Origin: Citrobacter amalonaticus
GTDB taxonomy: Bacteria; Pseudomonadota; Gammaproteobacteria; Enterobacterales; Enterobacteriaceae
Direction of reading: 5' to 3'
Assembly: GCF_002918555.1 (NCBI RefSeq)
Contig: NZ_PQMB01000002.1
Coordinates: 659,169-723,168 of the forward strand
DNA: 64,000 bases
The position numbers were made by a program, and so were the translations under genes. This document shows, one piece after another, positions 9,820-19,249 of the stretch. The stretch's first letter is position 1. Each line of letters begins with the position of its first letter. Under the pieces are notes generated by a model, which did no database searches, was not told the origin of the DNA, and saw only the letters and a list, made by a program, of their open reading frames with translations.

Positions 9820-10104
9820 ATGAAGAAAAGTGTACTGGCAGCTGCGCTGCTACTGGGCTTCGCGGGTGCCGCGCTGGCGCAAAACGTTACCGTCGATGTA
9901 CCGAGCGGTTATAAAGTGGTGGTGGTGCCGTCTTCTCTGAGCGTACCGCAAGCCATCAACGTCGCCAGCGCGCCGCAGACAGTTTATGTCGCGCCAGCAC
10001 CGGCACCTGCGCCGGTTTACCGCGCGCATCCTTATGCACGGCACGTTGCAAGCGTTGGTGAAGGGATGATTATCGAACATCAGATCGACGACCATCACAA
10101 TTAA
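9820..10104 (+). CDS. ybjH: YbjH, small exported protein of unknown function
   Basis: This 94-residue protein has a clear Sec signal peptide (MKKSVLAAALLLGFAGAALA, cleaved before QNVT). The mature part is rich in Val, Ala and Pro, including an Ala-Pro stretch around residues 62-66, and ends in a His/Asp-rich tail (DDHHN). It matches E. coli YbjH, which has no known role and is predicted to be periplasmic. A short hairpin follows at 10115-10131. Confidence 0.85.
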   Translation: MKKSVLAAALLLGFAGAALAQNVTVDVPSGYKVVVVPSSLSVPQAINVASAPQTVYVAPAPAPAPVYRAHPYARHVASVGEGMIIEHQIDDHHN

Positions 10105-10114
10105 GTTTCTCCAT

Positions 10115-10131
10115 AGCCCGGCGACCGGGCT
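10115..10131. terminator. Hairpin between convergent ybjH and mdfA
   Basis: AGCCCGG and CCGGGCT form a 7-bp stem around a CGA loop, directly abutting the mdfA stop codon. The following T content is weak (TTCACCCTT), so it may be an attenuator rather than a full terminator. Confidence 0.5.
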
Positions 10132-11364
10132 TCACCCTTCCCGAGTATTTCCGACCCGTTTATCTTGCAGAAAGAGAAACGCCAGAATCATCCACAGGAT
10201 CCCGCTCGCCAGATTAAACAGGTTGAATAACCCATTACCGCCAATAAGCCAGGCATGTTTGCTGACTTCAATTCCCAGCGTAAAAATCAGCATCTGCAGC
10301 ATTCCCATCGCCGCAGAAACGGTCCCCTTACTCATCTCACTGGCAAACAGCGTCAGGCGGACCAGACCGGCGTTTGCCACACCGATCCCAAAAGCATAAA
10401 CGCTCAGCCCTGCCGTCATCCACAGGTAAGCATGCGAGGAGACGACCGTCGCCCCGGCGGCAATAATCAGCCCTGTCACAATCGGCCAGCCGCCCATGAT
10501 GATGAGCGAGCGTACCGTCCGACGGGAGGTCAGACGTGCCAGCACCAGGTTCCCGGCGATCAGCGCGCCAAAAATCGGTACCTGCAACAAACCATATTGA
10601 TAACTGCTGAGCTGTTCGCCGCTGATGATAATAATGGGCGACTGAGCGATCCACGCCAGCAGAGGCAGGCTGACAAACCCAAGCGCCAGCGCACCGGCAA
10701 CAAAGCGACCGTTCTTCAGCACCAGCCTGTAGTCACGGCCCAGCTCTTTGAGCGACAGCTTTTCACCGATCCGCGTCGCCGTCTCCGGCATCGCTTGCTG
10801 TAAACCCACAAACGAGACCGCCGCAAGCAGCGCAAAAAGAACAAACATTCCTTCCCAGGGCAGCACATGCACCCACGCCGCACCGACCAGCGGGCCGAGC
10901 AGTGGCGCAATCAGTGCCACATTTGCCATCAGTGCGGTAATTTTGATGCATACCGCTTCTTCAAACGACTCCTGAATTGCGGCATAGCCCACCGCGCCAA
11001 TAAAGCACAGGCTGATTCCCTGTAAAAAGCGCAGCAGAATAAATTGTTCGATGTTCTGCGCCAGTAGCGTCGCAAGGCAGGTAACAATAAACCACACCAC
11101 GCCCACCAGCATCACCGGGCGACGACCAATACGATCCGAAAGCGGTCCTAAAAACCACTGTAAAAACATCCCACCCGCCAGGTAAGCCGTCATTGATGTG
11201 GGAACCCAGTCAATGCTCGCCTGATACTGCTCCACCACCGCCAGCATACCGGGTTGGATCATATCGTTACCGATATAGGTCGAGAATTCGTAGAGCACCA
11301 GACAGAGGGGAAAAAGCAGCGCCTGACGTCCCAGCCGGGCACCTGTTTGTATTCGGTTTTGCAT
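10132..11364 (-). CDS. mdfA: Multidrug efflux transporter MdfA
   Basis: MdfA is a 12-helix MFS proton antiporter that exports cationic and neutral drugs such as chloramphenicol and also confers alkaline tolerance. It is 410 residues, as in E. coli. The key membrane acids of helix 1, Glu26 and Asp34, are in [15 protein letters not shown], and the loop motif [14 protein letters not shown] follows helix 2. The start is [11 protein letters not shown] at 11364; an upstream ATG at 11427 would add 21 residues foreign to the family. It is convergent with ybjH and divergent from ybjG. Confidence 0.94.
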   Translation of the reverse strand: MQNRIQTGARLGRQALLFPLCLVLYEFSTYIGNDMIQPGMLAVVEQYQASIDWVPTSMTAYLAGGMFLQWFLGPLSDRIGRRPVMLVGVVWFIVTCLATLLAQNIEQFILLRFLQGISLCFIGAVGYAAIQESFEEAVCIKITALMANVALIAPLLGPLVGAAWVHVLPWEGMFVLFALLAAVSFVGLQQAMPETATRIGEKLSLKELGRDYRLVLKNGRFVAGALALGFVSLPLLAWIAQSPIIIISGEQLSSYQYGLLQVPIFGALIAGNLVLARLTSRRTVRSLIIMGGWPIVTGLIIAAGATVVSSHAYLWMTAGLSVYAFGIGVANAGLVRLTLFASEMSKGTVSAAMGMLQMLIFTLGIEVSKHAWLIGGNGLFNLFNLASGILWMILAFLFLQDKRVGNTREG

Positions 11365-11490
11365 GCAGTCTCTTCGCCAGTAAAAATCGCGCAAAGTGTA
11401 ATGAAAGAGCGTCACCCGAGATAGCAAATTATGTATCCCGTCAGTAAAATGCGCACATTTTTACACAAAGATGAACATCGCCACTTTTTC

Positions 11491-11507
11491 TTTAAGGTTA
11501 ATTTAAG
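11491..11507 (+). promoter_or_regulatory. PmrA/BasR box upstream of ybjG
   Basis: TTTAAG, five bases, TTTAAG fits the PmrA consensus YTTAAK-N5-YTTAAK. A TACTAT -10-like element lies about 11 bp downstream, placing the box over the -35 region as in activated PmrA promoters. ybjG is a described PmrA target in E. coli and Salmonella. Confidence 0.65.
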
Positions 11508-11660
11508 TTGATGGCGCTACTATGGCGCGAAAGCGGGAACCGTTATAGCAAAACTCTTCATTTTACAGAGAATTAAGACTAAACCACTTTACCCCCTGTA
11601 CTGACACTCTTATTCTCTGCCCTGAACGGGTCACTTATTTATCTTACGAGTCTGGATGTT

Positions 11661-12269
11661 ATGCTGGAAAATCTGAACACTTCGCTATTCTACCTCATCA
11701 ATGCCACGCCGGACTCGGCCCAGTGGATGATTTCCCTCGCAATTTTCATCGCTAAAGATGTGATCAATATCGTGCCGTTAATGGCTGTCATCCTTTGGCT
11801 CTGGGGACCGCAATCGCAGGTCAGCGCACAGCGTCAGCTGGTTATCAAAATGGCGATCGCGCTGATTGTCAGCCTGACGCTCTCCTGGCTGATGGGCCAC
11901 CTGTTCCCGCATGACCGTCCGTTTGTCGACCGCATCGGCTATAACTTCCTGCATCATGCAGCAGATGACTCCTTCCCAAGCGATCACGGTACGGTCATTT
12001 TCACCTTTGCGCTGGCATTTTTGTTCTGGCACCGCGTGTGGTCCGGTGCGCTGCTGATGGTGGTTGCCGTGGCCATCGCCTGGTCACGCGTTTACCTCGG
12101 CGTGCACTGGCCGATGGATATGCTGGGCGGATTGCTGGCCGGAATGATTGGTTGTCTGAGCGCACAGATGATCTGGCAAAAGTTCGGTCAAAACCTCTAT
12201 CGCAGCCTGCAAACCTGCTATCGCGTCTGCTTTGCGCTGCCCATTCGCAAAGGCTGGGTGCGTGGCTAG
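11661..12269 (+). CDS. ybjG: Undecaprenyl-diphosphate phosphatase YbjG
   Basis: YbjG is an inner-membrane PAP2-type phosphatase that dephosphorylates undecaprenyl diphosphate to recycle the lipid carrier, and confers bacitracin resistance when abundant. The 202-residue protein has several membrane helices. The PAP2 motifs are visible as FPHDRP, FPSDHG and SRVYLGVHWPMD. It is four residues longer than E. coli YbjG owing to an insertion near PQSQVSAQ. A PmrA box upstream suggests induction by polymyxin or low magnesium. Confidence 0.92.
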   Translation: MLENLNTSLFYLINATPDSAQWMISLAIFIAKDVINIVPLMAVILWLWGPQSQVSAQRQLVIKMAIALIVSLTLSWLMGHLFPHDRPFVDRIGYNFLHHAADDSFPSDHGTVIFTFALAFLFWHRVWSGALLMVVAVAIAWSRVYLGVHWPMDMLGGLLAGMIGCLSAQMIWQKFGQNLYRSLQTCYRVCFALPIRKGWVRG

Positions 12270-12336
12270 TCAGAGGGAAAAAGGGTAGAATTAAGCACTC
12301 TCATCCGGGGCACTTATTCAACTATCCTGAGGAACT

Positions 12337-13095
12337 ATGGAAACACGTCGCGACGAGCGTATTGGTCAATTGCTGCAGGCGTTAAAACGCAGTGATAAAT
12401 TACATCTTAAGGAAGCGGCGACCCTGCTGGGCGTATCGGAGATGACCATCCGTCGTGATCTGAATAATAACAGCGCGCCGGTTGTCCTGCTCGGGGGATA
12501 TATCGTTCTGGAGCCACGTAGTGCCAGCCACTACTTGCTGAGTGACCAGAAATCGCGACTAGTGGATGAGAAGCGCCGTGCTTCACAGCTGGCGGCAACC
12601 CTGGTGCAACCCCATCAGACCCTGTTCTTTGACTGCGGTACAACAACGCCGTGGATCATCGAAGCCATTGATAATGAACTCCCGTTCACCGCAGTTTGCT
12701 ATTCGCTGAACACCTTTCTGGCACTGCAGGAAAAACCGCTGTGTCGCGCGATCCTCTGCGGCGGCGAATTCCACGCCAGCAACGCCATTTTCAAACCTCT
12801 CGATTTCCAGGAAACCCTCAACAACATCTGTCCGGATATCGCGTTTTATTCCGCGGCGGGCGTACACATCAGCAAAGGTGCGACCTGTTTTAATCTTGAA
12901 GAGCTACCGGTGAAGCACTGGGCGATGTCGATGGCGCAGTATCATGTGCTGGTCGTCGACCACAGTAAGTTCGGTAAGGTGCGTCCGGCACGGATGGGAG
13001 AGTTGAAACGCTTTAATACGGTGGTGAGCGATTGTCGCCCTGACGATGAATTCGTGGACTACGCCAAAGCGCGAAGCATCAAGTTAATGTATTGA
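12337..13095 (+). CDS. deoR: Deoxyribose operon repressor DeoR
   Basis: DeoR represses the deo and nupG nucleoside catabolism genes and is released by deoxyribose 5-phosphate. The 252-residue protein has a DeoR-type N-terminal helix-turn-helix (LHLKEAATLLGVSEMTIRRDL, about residues 22-43). The C-terminal sugar-phosphate sensing domain carries the family blocks FFDCGTTTPWI and VVDHSKFGK. Length and sequence match E. coli. A REP-like inverted repeat follows the stop. Confidence 0.95.
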   Translation: METRRDERIGQLLQALKRSDKLHLKEAATLLGVSEMTIRRDLNNNSAPVVLLGGYIVLEPRSASHYLLSDQKSRLVDEKRRASQLAATLVQPHQTLFFDCGTTTPWIIEAIDNELPFTAVCYSLNTFLALQEKPLCRAILCGGEFHASNAIFKPLDFQETLNNICPDIAFYSAAGVHISKGATCFNLEELPVKHWAMSMAQYHVLVVDHSKFGKVRPARMGELKRFNTVVSDCRPDDEFVDYAKARSIKLMY

Positions 13096-13104
13096 GCGTT
13101 GTTC

Positions 13105-13129
13105 GCCGGATGGCGCGTGACCATCCGGC
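13105..13129. repeat. REP-like inverted repeat between deoR and dacC
   Basis: GCCGGATGG and CCATCCGGC form a 9-bp stem, the typical REP (palindromic unit) core. It lies between convergent deoR and dacC and may serve as a shared transcription end. Confidence 0.7.
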
Positions 13130-13140
13130 ATTTTGAGTGG

Positions 13141-14340
13141 TTATGAGAACCAGCCGCCGAACCATTGATGGAATTTCATCATCACGAAGTCCCACATGCG
13201 GCTAAAGAATCCGCCCTCTTCAACATTCTCCATCACAATCAGCGGGCGCTGTTCAATAGATTTACCGTTAAGCTGGAAGTCGATAGTCCCTACCTCCTGG
13301 CCTTTTTTCAGCGGCGCCGTTAGCTGAGGTTCGGTCAGCGTAAAGCTGGCTTTCAGGTTTTTGAGCTGGCCGCGCGGAATCGTCACCGAACCGGCTTCTC
13401 CCGCCCCCAGGCTCACCTCACTCTTATCGCCAAACCAGACGCGCTGGGTCACAAAGGTGGCATCCGGTTTGACAGGCGTAACCGTTTCAAAGAAGCGGAA
13501 GCCCCAAGTCAGCAGTTTTTCAGATTCATTAAAACGAATACGATCGCTTTTGGTTCCCAGCACAACGGAGATCAAACGCATATCGCCCTGCGTTGCCGAA
13601 GCCACCAGATTATAGCCAGCCCCTGCCGTGGTACCGGTTTTCATGCCATCAACATTGAGGTTGGAACTCCACAGCAGACGGTTGCGGTTCGGCTGACGGA
13701 TCTTGTTAAAGGTGAACTCTTTCTCTTTGTGGATGGCGTACTCTTCCGGCACATCGTGGATCAGCGCCTTACCCAGCAGCGCCATATCACGTGCGGTACT
13801 GAACTGGCCCGGCGCGTCCAGTCCGTGAACCGTCTGGAACGTCGTATTCGTTAGCCCCAGCTTTTTCGCATAGCCGTTCATTAACCCGATAAACGACTCC
13901 TGGCTGCCAGCCACATAATCCGCCAGCGCAATGCAGGCATCATTACCGGACTGAATGATTACGCCTTTATTGAGATCGGAAACCGCGACCTGATCGCCTG
14001 GCTTCAGGAACATGACCGACGAACCGCGCAGAGCCGGGTTCCCCGTTGCCCAGGCATCTTTACCGATCGTTACCATATCGGTCAGTTTAATTTTGCCCGC
14101 CTTCAGCGCCTGTCCCACGACGTAGCTGGTCATGATTTTGGTCAGACTGGCCGGATCCAGCTTCTCATCGGCGTTGCCTTCCGCAAGCACCTTGCCGCTG
14201 GAGTAATCCATTAAGATCCACGCCCGCGCATCTACGCTCGGCGGATCGATAGTTTGCTCGGCCGCCATTGCCGTGGGAGCAAAAAGAAATAAGAGTGCTG
14301 AACCTGCTACGAAACTACGAAGGTATGAGTATTGCGTCAT
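13141..14340 (-). CDS. dacC: D-alanyl-D-alanine carboxypeptidase DacC (PBP6)
   Basis: DacC trims the terminal D-Ala from peptidoglycan pentapeptides, mainly in stationary phase. The 399-residue preprotein has a signal peptide ending ALA-like near TAMAAEQT. The active-site SxxK is in [11 protein letters not shown] in IIQSGNDAC and KTG in [14 protein letters not shown]-terminal beta domain and an amphipathic membrane anchor (about the last 20 residues, [13 protein letters not shown]) complete the class A low-molecular-weight PBP layout. The start at 14340 gives the family length. In-frame ATGs further upstream at 14361, 14379 and 14415 were not chosen. Confidence 0.94.
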   Translation of the reverse strand: MTQYSYLRSFVAGSALLFLFAPTAMAAEQTIDPPSVDARAWILMDYSSGKVLAEGNADEKLDPASLTKIMTSYVVGQALKAGKIKLTDMVTIGKDAWATGNPALRGSSVMFLKPGDQVAVSDLNKGVIIQSGNDACIALADYVAGSQESFIGLMNGYAKKLGLTNTTFQTVHGLDAPGQFSTARDMALLGKALIHDVPEEYAIHKEKEFTFNKIRQPNRNRLLWSSNLNVDGMKTGTTAGAGYNLVASATQGDMRLISVVLGTKSDRIRFNESEKLLTWGFRFFETVTPVKPDATFVTQRVWFGDKSEVSLGAGEAGSVTIPRGQLKNLKASFTLTEPQLTAPLKKGQEVGTIDFQLNGKSIEQRPLIVMENVEEGGFFSRMWDFVMMKFHQWFGGWFS

Positions 14341-14587
14341 AAATGCCACCCGAGTATCCATTCCAAAAAAACACGTCATATCACCGTGTATTAATAGCGG
14401 TGAGTAATAACGCACTCACAAACTTAAAGAAACGGTAAGTTGGTAAAGTTTTTAAAGTTTATGCAAGAACGCTCTGTGGTGCTGCAAACCACGACGTTTT
14501 TTTTGCTGCTTGTTGCGTAAATGTTAGGTTTCACTCACCATGTGGATTGAATACAGCCCAGGGGCTGTCCTTAATTGAGGGGTGACT

Positions 14588-15214
14588 ATGATTACGCTGT
14601 GGGGCCGGAATAACTCTACCAACGTCAAAAAGGTGCTGTGGACGCTCGAAGAGCTGGAGCTACCTTATCATCAGGTTCTGGCGGGCGGTCAGTTTGGTCT
14701 TAATCATGACGCGGACTACCTGGCAATGAACCCAAACGGTCTGGTGCCATTGCTGCGTGATGATGAAAACGATGTGCTGTTATGGGAATCTAATACTATT
14801 GTGCGTTATCTGGCCGCACAGTACGGACAAAAACGGCTTTGGATCGACTCGCCCGCCCGTCGTGCCGAAGGCGAAAAGTGGATGGACTGGGCAAACCAGA
14901 CGTTAAGCCCGGTACACCGTGTGGTGCTGTTTGGCCTGATCAGAACACCGCCAGAGCAGCGCGATCTGTCCGCCATTGACGCTGGAGCTAAACGCTGCGA
15001 CGAGCTGTTCGCGATTCTCGACGAAGCGCTGAAAAACCAGACCTGGTTCTCCGGCAAAGCGTTCGGCACAGGCGATATCGCCATTGCGCCATTCGTCTAC
15101 AACCTGTTTAACATCGGTCTGACCTGGACGCCGCGTCCCCATCTTGAGCGCTGGTATCAGCAACTCACGGAGCGTCCGGCATTTCGTAAGACAGTCATGA
15201 TCCCCGTCAGCTAA
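14588..15214 (+). CDS. gstB: Glutathione S-transferase GstB
   Basis: GstB is a cytosolic glutathione transferase, reported in E. coli to act on bromoacetate and other electrophiles. The 208-residue protein has the thioredoxin-like N-terminal domain ([25 protein letters not shown] with the cis-Pro; [10 protein letters not shown], the glutathione gamma-glutamyl site). An all-helical C-terminal domain with the [17 protein letters not shown]-capping motif follows. I chose ATG 14588 after GAGGGGTG; the GTG at 14582 is a less likely alternative. It is convergent with the accessory LacI-type gene only 5 bp downstream. Confidence 0.92.
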   Translation: MITLWGRNNSTNVKKVLWTLEELELPYHQVLAGGQFGLNHDADYLAMNPNGLVPLLRDDENDVLLWESNTIVRYLAAQYGQKRLWIDSPARRAEGEKWMDWANQTLSPVHRVVLFGLIRTPPEQRDLSAIDAGAKRCDELFAILDEALKNQTWFSGKAFGTGDIAIAPFVYNLFNIGLTWTPRPHLERWYQQLTERPAFRKTVMIPVS

Positions 15215-15219
15215 CCTTT

Positions 15220-16230
15220 TCAGGTGCGCTGGCTGCTGCCGCGCACCTGCAATTTCCCCACCAGCCGACAGTGTGTGGCGTTATCCTCACCGGAACACAA
15301 ATACTCCACCGCCATTTTTCCCAGCTCATTATAGGCCAGTTGCACGCTGGTGAGCTGCGGTGTTAGCTGATGCGAGATACGCTGATCGTCATAGCCGCAG
15401 ACCAGCACATCCTGCGGAATACGTGCATTCATCGAGGCCAGCGCCTGGTAGCATCCCAGCGTCATCCAGTCGCTGGCGCAGAATATCGCTTCGGGCGGCT
15501 GCGGCAAAGCCATCAGCTCCTGCGTCGCAGCATAGGTGGCATTTAGCGACCAGTCGGTCTGGCGGATCAGCGCCTCATCCGGCGCGATCCCGGCCAGTTG
15601 CAGCGTTTGCCGATATCCCTCCAGACGTAAACGACTGGCATCCATCCACTCATCACCCATGATATGCGCAATACGGGTCACCCCCTGATCGAGCAGATGG
15701 CGCGTGACCTGGCAGGCATTCGCCTTGTCATCAGGCAGAAAAGTTGGCAGCAGCGGACGCCCCGGATCGTACTGATTTAGCAGCACCACCGGCATGCTCA
15801 GCACATCCGCAAAGGGAGAGAAGTCGAATACGCGCGTGACCGGGCTGGCGAAGATCACCCCAACACAGTTCCGTTGGGCAAGCTGACGCAGGATCTGCGA
15901 GGCCAGTTCAGCATCATCGCCATAATCGTACACCGTCAGCAGCATATCGTGTTGCCAGGCCGTGGTGCTGGCCTCGCTTAACGCATCGACAAAGGGATCG
16001 TAGCCCGGCATACCGCTCACCAGCATGGCGACCTCTTCCTGCCCTTCCATCCGGTGCGCTACCGCCAGTTTCTGGTAACCCAACCGCTGCGCCGCCTGAA
16101 AGACCCGCTCCCGCGTCGCCTCGCTCAAACGAACGCTGCGACTGTTGTTCAGCACCAGCGAAACCGTCGCCTGTGAAACGCCCGCCTCACGAGCAATATC
16201 ACTCATCGTTATCTTATTCTTCTTTTGCAT
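15220..16230 (-). CDS. LacI-family transcriptional repressor of an accessory carbohydrate cassette
   Basis: This 336-residue protein has a LacI helix-turn-helix at residues about 8-27 (MSDIAREAGVSQATVSLVLN) with a hinge near RLGYQKLA. A periplasmic-binding-protein-like effector domain follows, including GVIFASPV, RIAHIMGD and VLVCGYDD. It is divergent from the glycoside hydrolase gene at 16371 across 140 bp, the usual layout of a local sugar-responsive repressor. I do not recognise a named orthologue. E. coli K-12 has yliI, not this gene, next to gstB. The effector is probably a sugar or oligosaccharide (inference). Confidence 0.85.
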   Translation of the reverse strand: MQKKNKITMSDIAREAGVSQATVSLVLNNSRSVRLSEATRERVFQAAQRLGYQKLAVAHRMEGQEEVAMLVSGMPGYDPFVDALSEASTTAWQHDMLLTVYDYGDDAELASQILRQLAQRNCVGVIFASPVTRVFDFSPFADVLSMPVVLLNQYDPGRPLLPTFLPDDKANACQVTRHLLDQGVTRIAHIMGDEWMDASRLRLEGYRQTLQLAGIAPDEALIRQTDWSLNATYAATQELMALPQPPEAIFCASDWMTLGCYQALASMNARIPQDVLVCGYDDQRISHQLTPQLTSVQLAYNELGKMAVEYLCSGEDNATHCRLVGKLQVRGSSQRT

Positions 16231-16340
16231 TTCAACTCCTTCGGCCTCGCCAGACTATACCACACTCTCCTGAACGATAATTTGTGAGGATCTTTGCATA
16301 TTCATTCTGTTGGCATTGCATCGGACACCATAATTAATAA

Positions 16341-16354
16341 ATATTAGCTAATAT
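16341..16354. promoter_or_regulatory. Candidate operator for the divergent LacI-type repressor
   Basis: ATATTAGCTAATAT is a perfect 14-bp palindrome 16 bp upstream of the glycosidase start codon, in the divergent intergenic region. Placement fits a repressor site, but the AGCT centre is not the usual CG centre of LacI operators. Confidence 0.35.
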
Positions 16355-16370
16355 TATTAGTTGAGGAAAA

Positions 16371-17465
16371 ATGATGCAGAAACGATGGAGTACCGCACAG
16401 GCTCGCGCATGGTACCAGCAGCATGGATGGGCGTGCGGATTTAACTATTTGCCGCGAACCGCAGTGAACTGGAACGAAATGTGGCAGGCCGGGACGTTTG
16501 ATCTGCCGGTAATAGAGCAGGAGCTGGCATGGGCTGCAAGCTATGGCTATAACGCTCTGCGTACCAATCTGCCGTTTATTGTCTGGGAACATGACCGCGA
16601 AGGATTGCTCGCGCGAATCGACGCTTTTCTTGAGGTCGCCGATCGCCATCACATTAAGGTTATGCTGACGCTGATGGACGATTGCGGGTTTTCTGGCGAT
16701 GAGCCCTGGTTGGGTCCACAAAAACCGCCTGTGCCCGGTTTGCACAACAGCCAGGCTGCCGCCAGTCCCGGCCGGGCGATCGTCATGGATCCAGAGCAAT
16801 GGCCACGTGTAGAAGCCTATGTCTGCGATCTCCTCACCCAGTTTGCTCAGGATGCGCGTATCGCCATCTGGGATCTGTATAACGAGCCGGGGAATCGGGG
16901 CATTTTCATTTCCCCCATTGAATACGCCGAAGCCGACGAGCGGCTAGAAGAGTACGCCCTGCGCTTATTGCACGCTGTTTTTCGCTGGGCGCGCAGCGTC
17001 AATCCGCAGCAACCGCTGACGGTCGGGGCATGGCATGTGGATCATCAGATATGGGGCACGCTTGAGCACCCGATTGACGTCGCCGCGCTTGAACTCTCCG
17101 ATATCATCAGCTACCACGCCTATACCTCCGCCGCCAGGCAAATCGACATTCTCCATATGCTCACACGCTATGAGCGGCCGGTATTGTGCACCGAATGGCT
17201 TTCACGTCACACAAACGGTGTCGTCAGCGAACAGCTTCCCCTCTTCTGCGCGTTTGAAACGGGCTGCTACCACTGGGGACTGGTTCAGGGGAAAACACAA
17301 ACCTGGATCCCGTGGCCTGGTGTTAATAAAACGCATCAGGATCCGCAATCGCTGTGGTTTCACGACGTTCTGAACCCCGATGGCACGCCCTGGAGTGATG
17401 AGGAGATGCGTCTGGTGAAACAGTTAACTGAATACCGTCAGGGACGGCGAGATATTCAGCCCTGA
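16371..17465 (+). CDS. Cytoplasmic glycoside hydrolase of clan GH-A (cellulase/GH5-like)
   Basis: This 364-residue TIM-barrel glycosidase has the clan GH-A acid/base in [10 protein letters not shown] (Glu172). A nucleophile candidate sits in VLCTEWLSR (Glu275), and the barrel signature HAYTSAARQ lies between. The N-terminus ([28 protein letters not shown]) has no signal peptide, so the enzyme should act in the cytoplasm on imported oligosaccharides. It follows a GAGG ribosome site, is divergent from a LacI-type repressor, and is followed 18 bp later by a sugar-binding protein pseudogene. The substrate cannot be read from the sequence; beta-glucan, xylan or mannan fragments are all possible. 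Confidence 0.8.
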   Translation: MMQKRWSTAQARAWYQQHGWACGFNYLPRTAVNWNEMWQAGTFDLPVIEQELAWAASYGYNALRTNLPFIVWEHDREGLLARIDAFLEVADRHHIKVMLTLMDDCGFSGDEPWLGPQKPPVPGLHNSQAAASPGRAIVMDPEQWPRVEAYVCDLLTQFAQDARIAIWDLYNEPGNRGIFISPIEYAEADERLEEYALRLLHAVFRWARSVNPQQPLTVGAWHVDHQIWGTLEHPIDVAALELSDIISYHAYTSAARQIDILHMLTRYERPVLCTEWLSRHTNGVVSEQLPLFCAFETGCYHWGLVQGKTQTWIPWPGVNKTHQDPQSLWFHDVLNPDGTPWSDEEMRLVKQLTEYRQGRRDIQP

Positions 17466-17483
17466 TACAGTACAAGGAATGCA

Positions 17484-18760
17484 ATGATGAAAAAATCGCT
17501 AGTACTTCTGCTCCTCGGCATAGCGAGTTGCGTACACAGCGCCGATCGGGTCGAACTGCGCTTTTCCTGGTGGGGGGGTAAGGCCCGAAACCAGGCGACG
17601 CTTAAAGCGCTGGAAGCCTTTGAGGCCAGATACCCCAATATAGATGTAAAAGCAGAATACAACGGTTGGGATGGGTACTACTCCCGCTTCACCACCCAAA
17701 TGAACAGCGGCACAGAAGCCGATGTATTACAGATCAACTGGAACTGGCTGACGCTGCTGTCAAAGAATGGAGAGGGCTTTTACGATTTACAAAAAGTAAG
17801 TGGTCCCATTGGATTGAACCAGTATTCAGCGCAGGCGCTGGCAACCACGACCGTCAACGGAAAAATCAATGCGATTCCCGTTTCAGCTAACGTCATGCTG
17901 TTTTACTACAATGCCGCAACCTGGAAAAAAGCCGGTATCCCGCTGCCAAAAACATGGGAGCAGTTGTTACAGGCCGGACCGGTTTTTAAAGAAAAGTTAG
18001 GTGACCAGTACTACCCCATGATCCTGTCCGAACAGGACGGGCTTTTACTCCTGCGTTCCTGGTTATATCAGAAATATCAAAAACCAATGGTCGATGAACA
18101 ACGCCGAAAAATTGCGTGGAGCCATGCGGAACTGGTTGAAGCCTTCACGTTTTACAGGCAACTGACCGACCAGCATGTGATCCCTGATACCAAAGAGTTA
18201 TCTGCTTTTGGGAAAGGCGTAAACTACGAAATGAAACCCTGGATCAACGGTGAATGGGGGGGATCTACAACTGGAATGTGCTTTACCCGGCAGAATCACA
18301 AAATCTCGTGAATCCGTCCGATCTGGTCATGGGACCTTATCCGATGCATGAAGGAGCTAAAGACGCCGGGCAATTTAACAAAACGGCGCTGATGCTCTCG
18401 ATTAGCCGCCATACCCGGTATCCGCAGGAAGCGGCGCTGCTTATTGATTTTTTGATGAATCAACCGGAAGGTGTGATTCCATCCGCACTTGAGCGCGGCG
18501 TACCGCTCAGCGCCGCAGGCGAGAAAATACTGCGCGAGGCTGGCATTTTGAAAGAGGATGATCCGGTTGTCACCGGGCTAACGCAGTCTGCCTCTCTGCC
18601 GAACCATTCCCCCATTATGCCCTGGCCGGAAGATCCGCAAATCATCGCCCTGTTTACTGCGGCGCGTGAAAGTATCGACCACGGTAACGCCACCATTGAC
18701 GAGGCAGCGGACCAGTTTGAACAGCAGGCCAACCGCGTGCTTCGCAGAATTATGCGTTAG
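17484..18760 (+). pseudogene. Extracellular sugar-binding protein (ABC importer), frameshifted at a G7 run
   Basis: The first part (17484-18262) encodes a signal peptide (MMKKSLVLLLLGIASCVHSA) and the N-terminal two thirds of a family 1 solute-binding protein, including LRFSWWGGKARNQ and YYNAATWKKAGIPLPKTWEQLL. At the run of seven G's (18256-18262) the frame is lost. Adding one base restores GEWGGIYNWNVLYPAE and continues to the stop at 18760, giving 425 residues, a normal family length. The downstream frame looks intact, so the lesion is a single indel: recent mutation, slippage site or sequencing error. IASC could also be a lipobox. No permease or ATPase genes are adjacent. Confidence 0.8.
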
Positions 18761-18841
18761 AGCTTGCGTGGCTTGCCGCTGGAGTGAGCGTAGCTATCAG
18801 GAGGTATAAGCGCGTTGTTTTTACTAAAAAATGAATTGATG

Positions 18842-18861
18842 AGGGGGAGTCTCCTCCCCCT
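18842..18861 (-). terminator. bssR terminator hairpin
   Basis: AGGGGGAG and CTCCCCCT form an 8-bp stem with a TCTC loop, just past the bssR stop on the minus strand. T-rich sequence follows on that strand. Confidence 0.6.
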
Positions 18862-18865
18862 GATT

Positions 18866-19249
18866 TCAGGCCTGCTCTAACGTTGAGTGCGTCTGCAGGG
18901 TCTGAATACTTAACATCAGCGTTGTCAGGCAGCTTTCCAGCTTTTCTGCGTTAACGGCAATAAAGGTCGGACAATCGTGGTGTCCGCTCATCAGGCACAC
19001 CGCAGCCGCGGCTAATGCCCCTTCGGCATGATGCAAGGCATCCCACTCGTCCTGCCCGAGATGCGATTTCAGGTGCAGCGATTTATCATGTAATTCGCGG
19101 TTAAGTTCGAAAAAGTTATCACGTAGATGATCATTCTCGCTGACCGACATGTATCCTTTCGCCTTCCTTAGCTGCAGATACGCAGCGAGGTCAATCCTGG
19201 CATTGATCAGCTTATTCAGCAGATCGGTTCTCAGTCTGTCAACGAACAT
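18866..19249 (-). CDS. bssR: Biofilm regulator BssR
   Basis: BssR (YliH) is a small cytoplasmic protein that in E. coli influences biofilm formation through indole and catabolite-related signalling; its mechanism is unknown. The 127-residue length matches when started at MFVDRLRTDLL (19249), which follows GAGGAACGAAGT. An ATG at 19270 would add seven acidic residues (MEEEERS) absent from the family. The conserved core QLRKAKGYMSVSENDHLRDNFF and CLMSGHHDCP are intact. In K-12 the neighbour is yliI; here it is the sugar cassette. Confidence 0.9.
   Translation of the reverse strand: MFVDRLRTDLLNKLINARIDLAAYLQLRKAKGYMSVSENDHLRDNFFELNRELHDKSLHLKSHLGQDEWDALHHAEGALAAAAVCLMSGHHDCPTFIAVNAEKLESCLTTLMLSIQTLQTHSTLEQA

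Noticed and set aside
15220-18760. Genomic island or prophage boundaries around the sugar cassette
   Set aside because: No integrase, tRNA, direct repeats or insertion-sequence ends were seen. The cassette is better described as an accessory locus of unknown origin.
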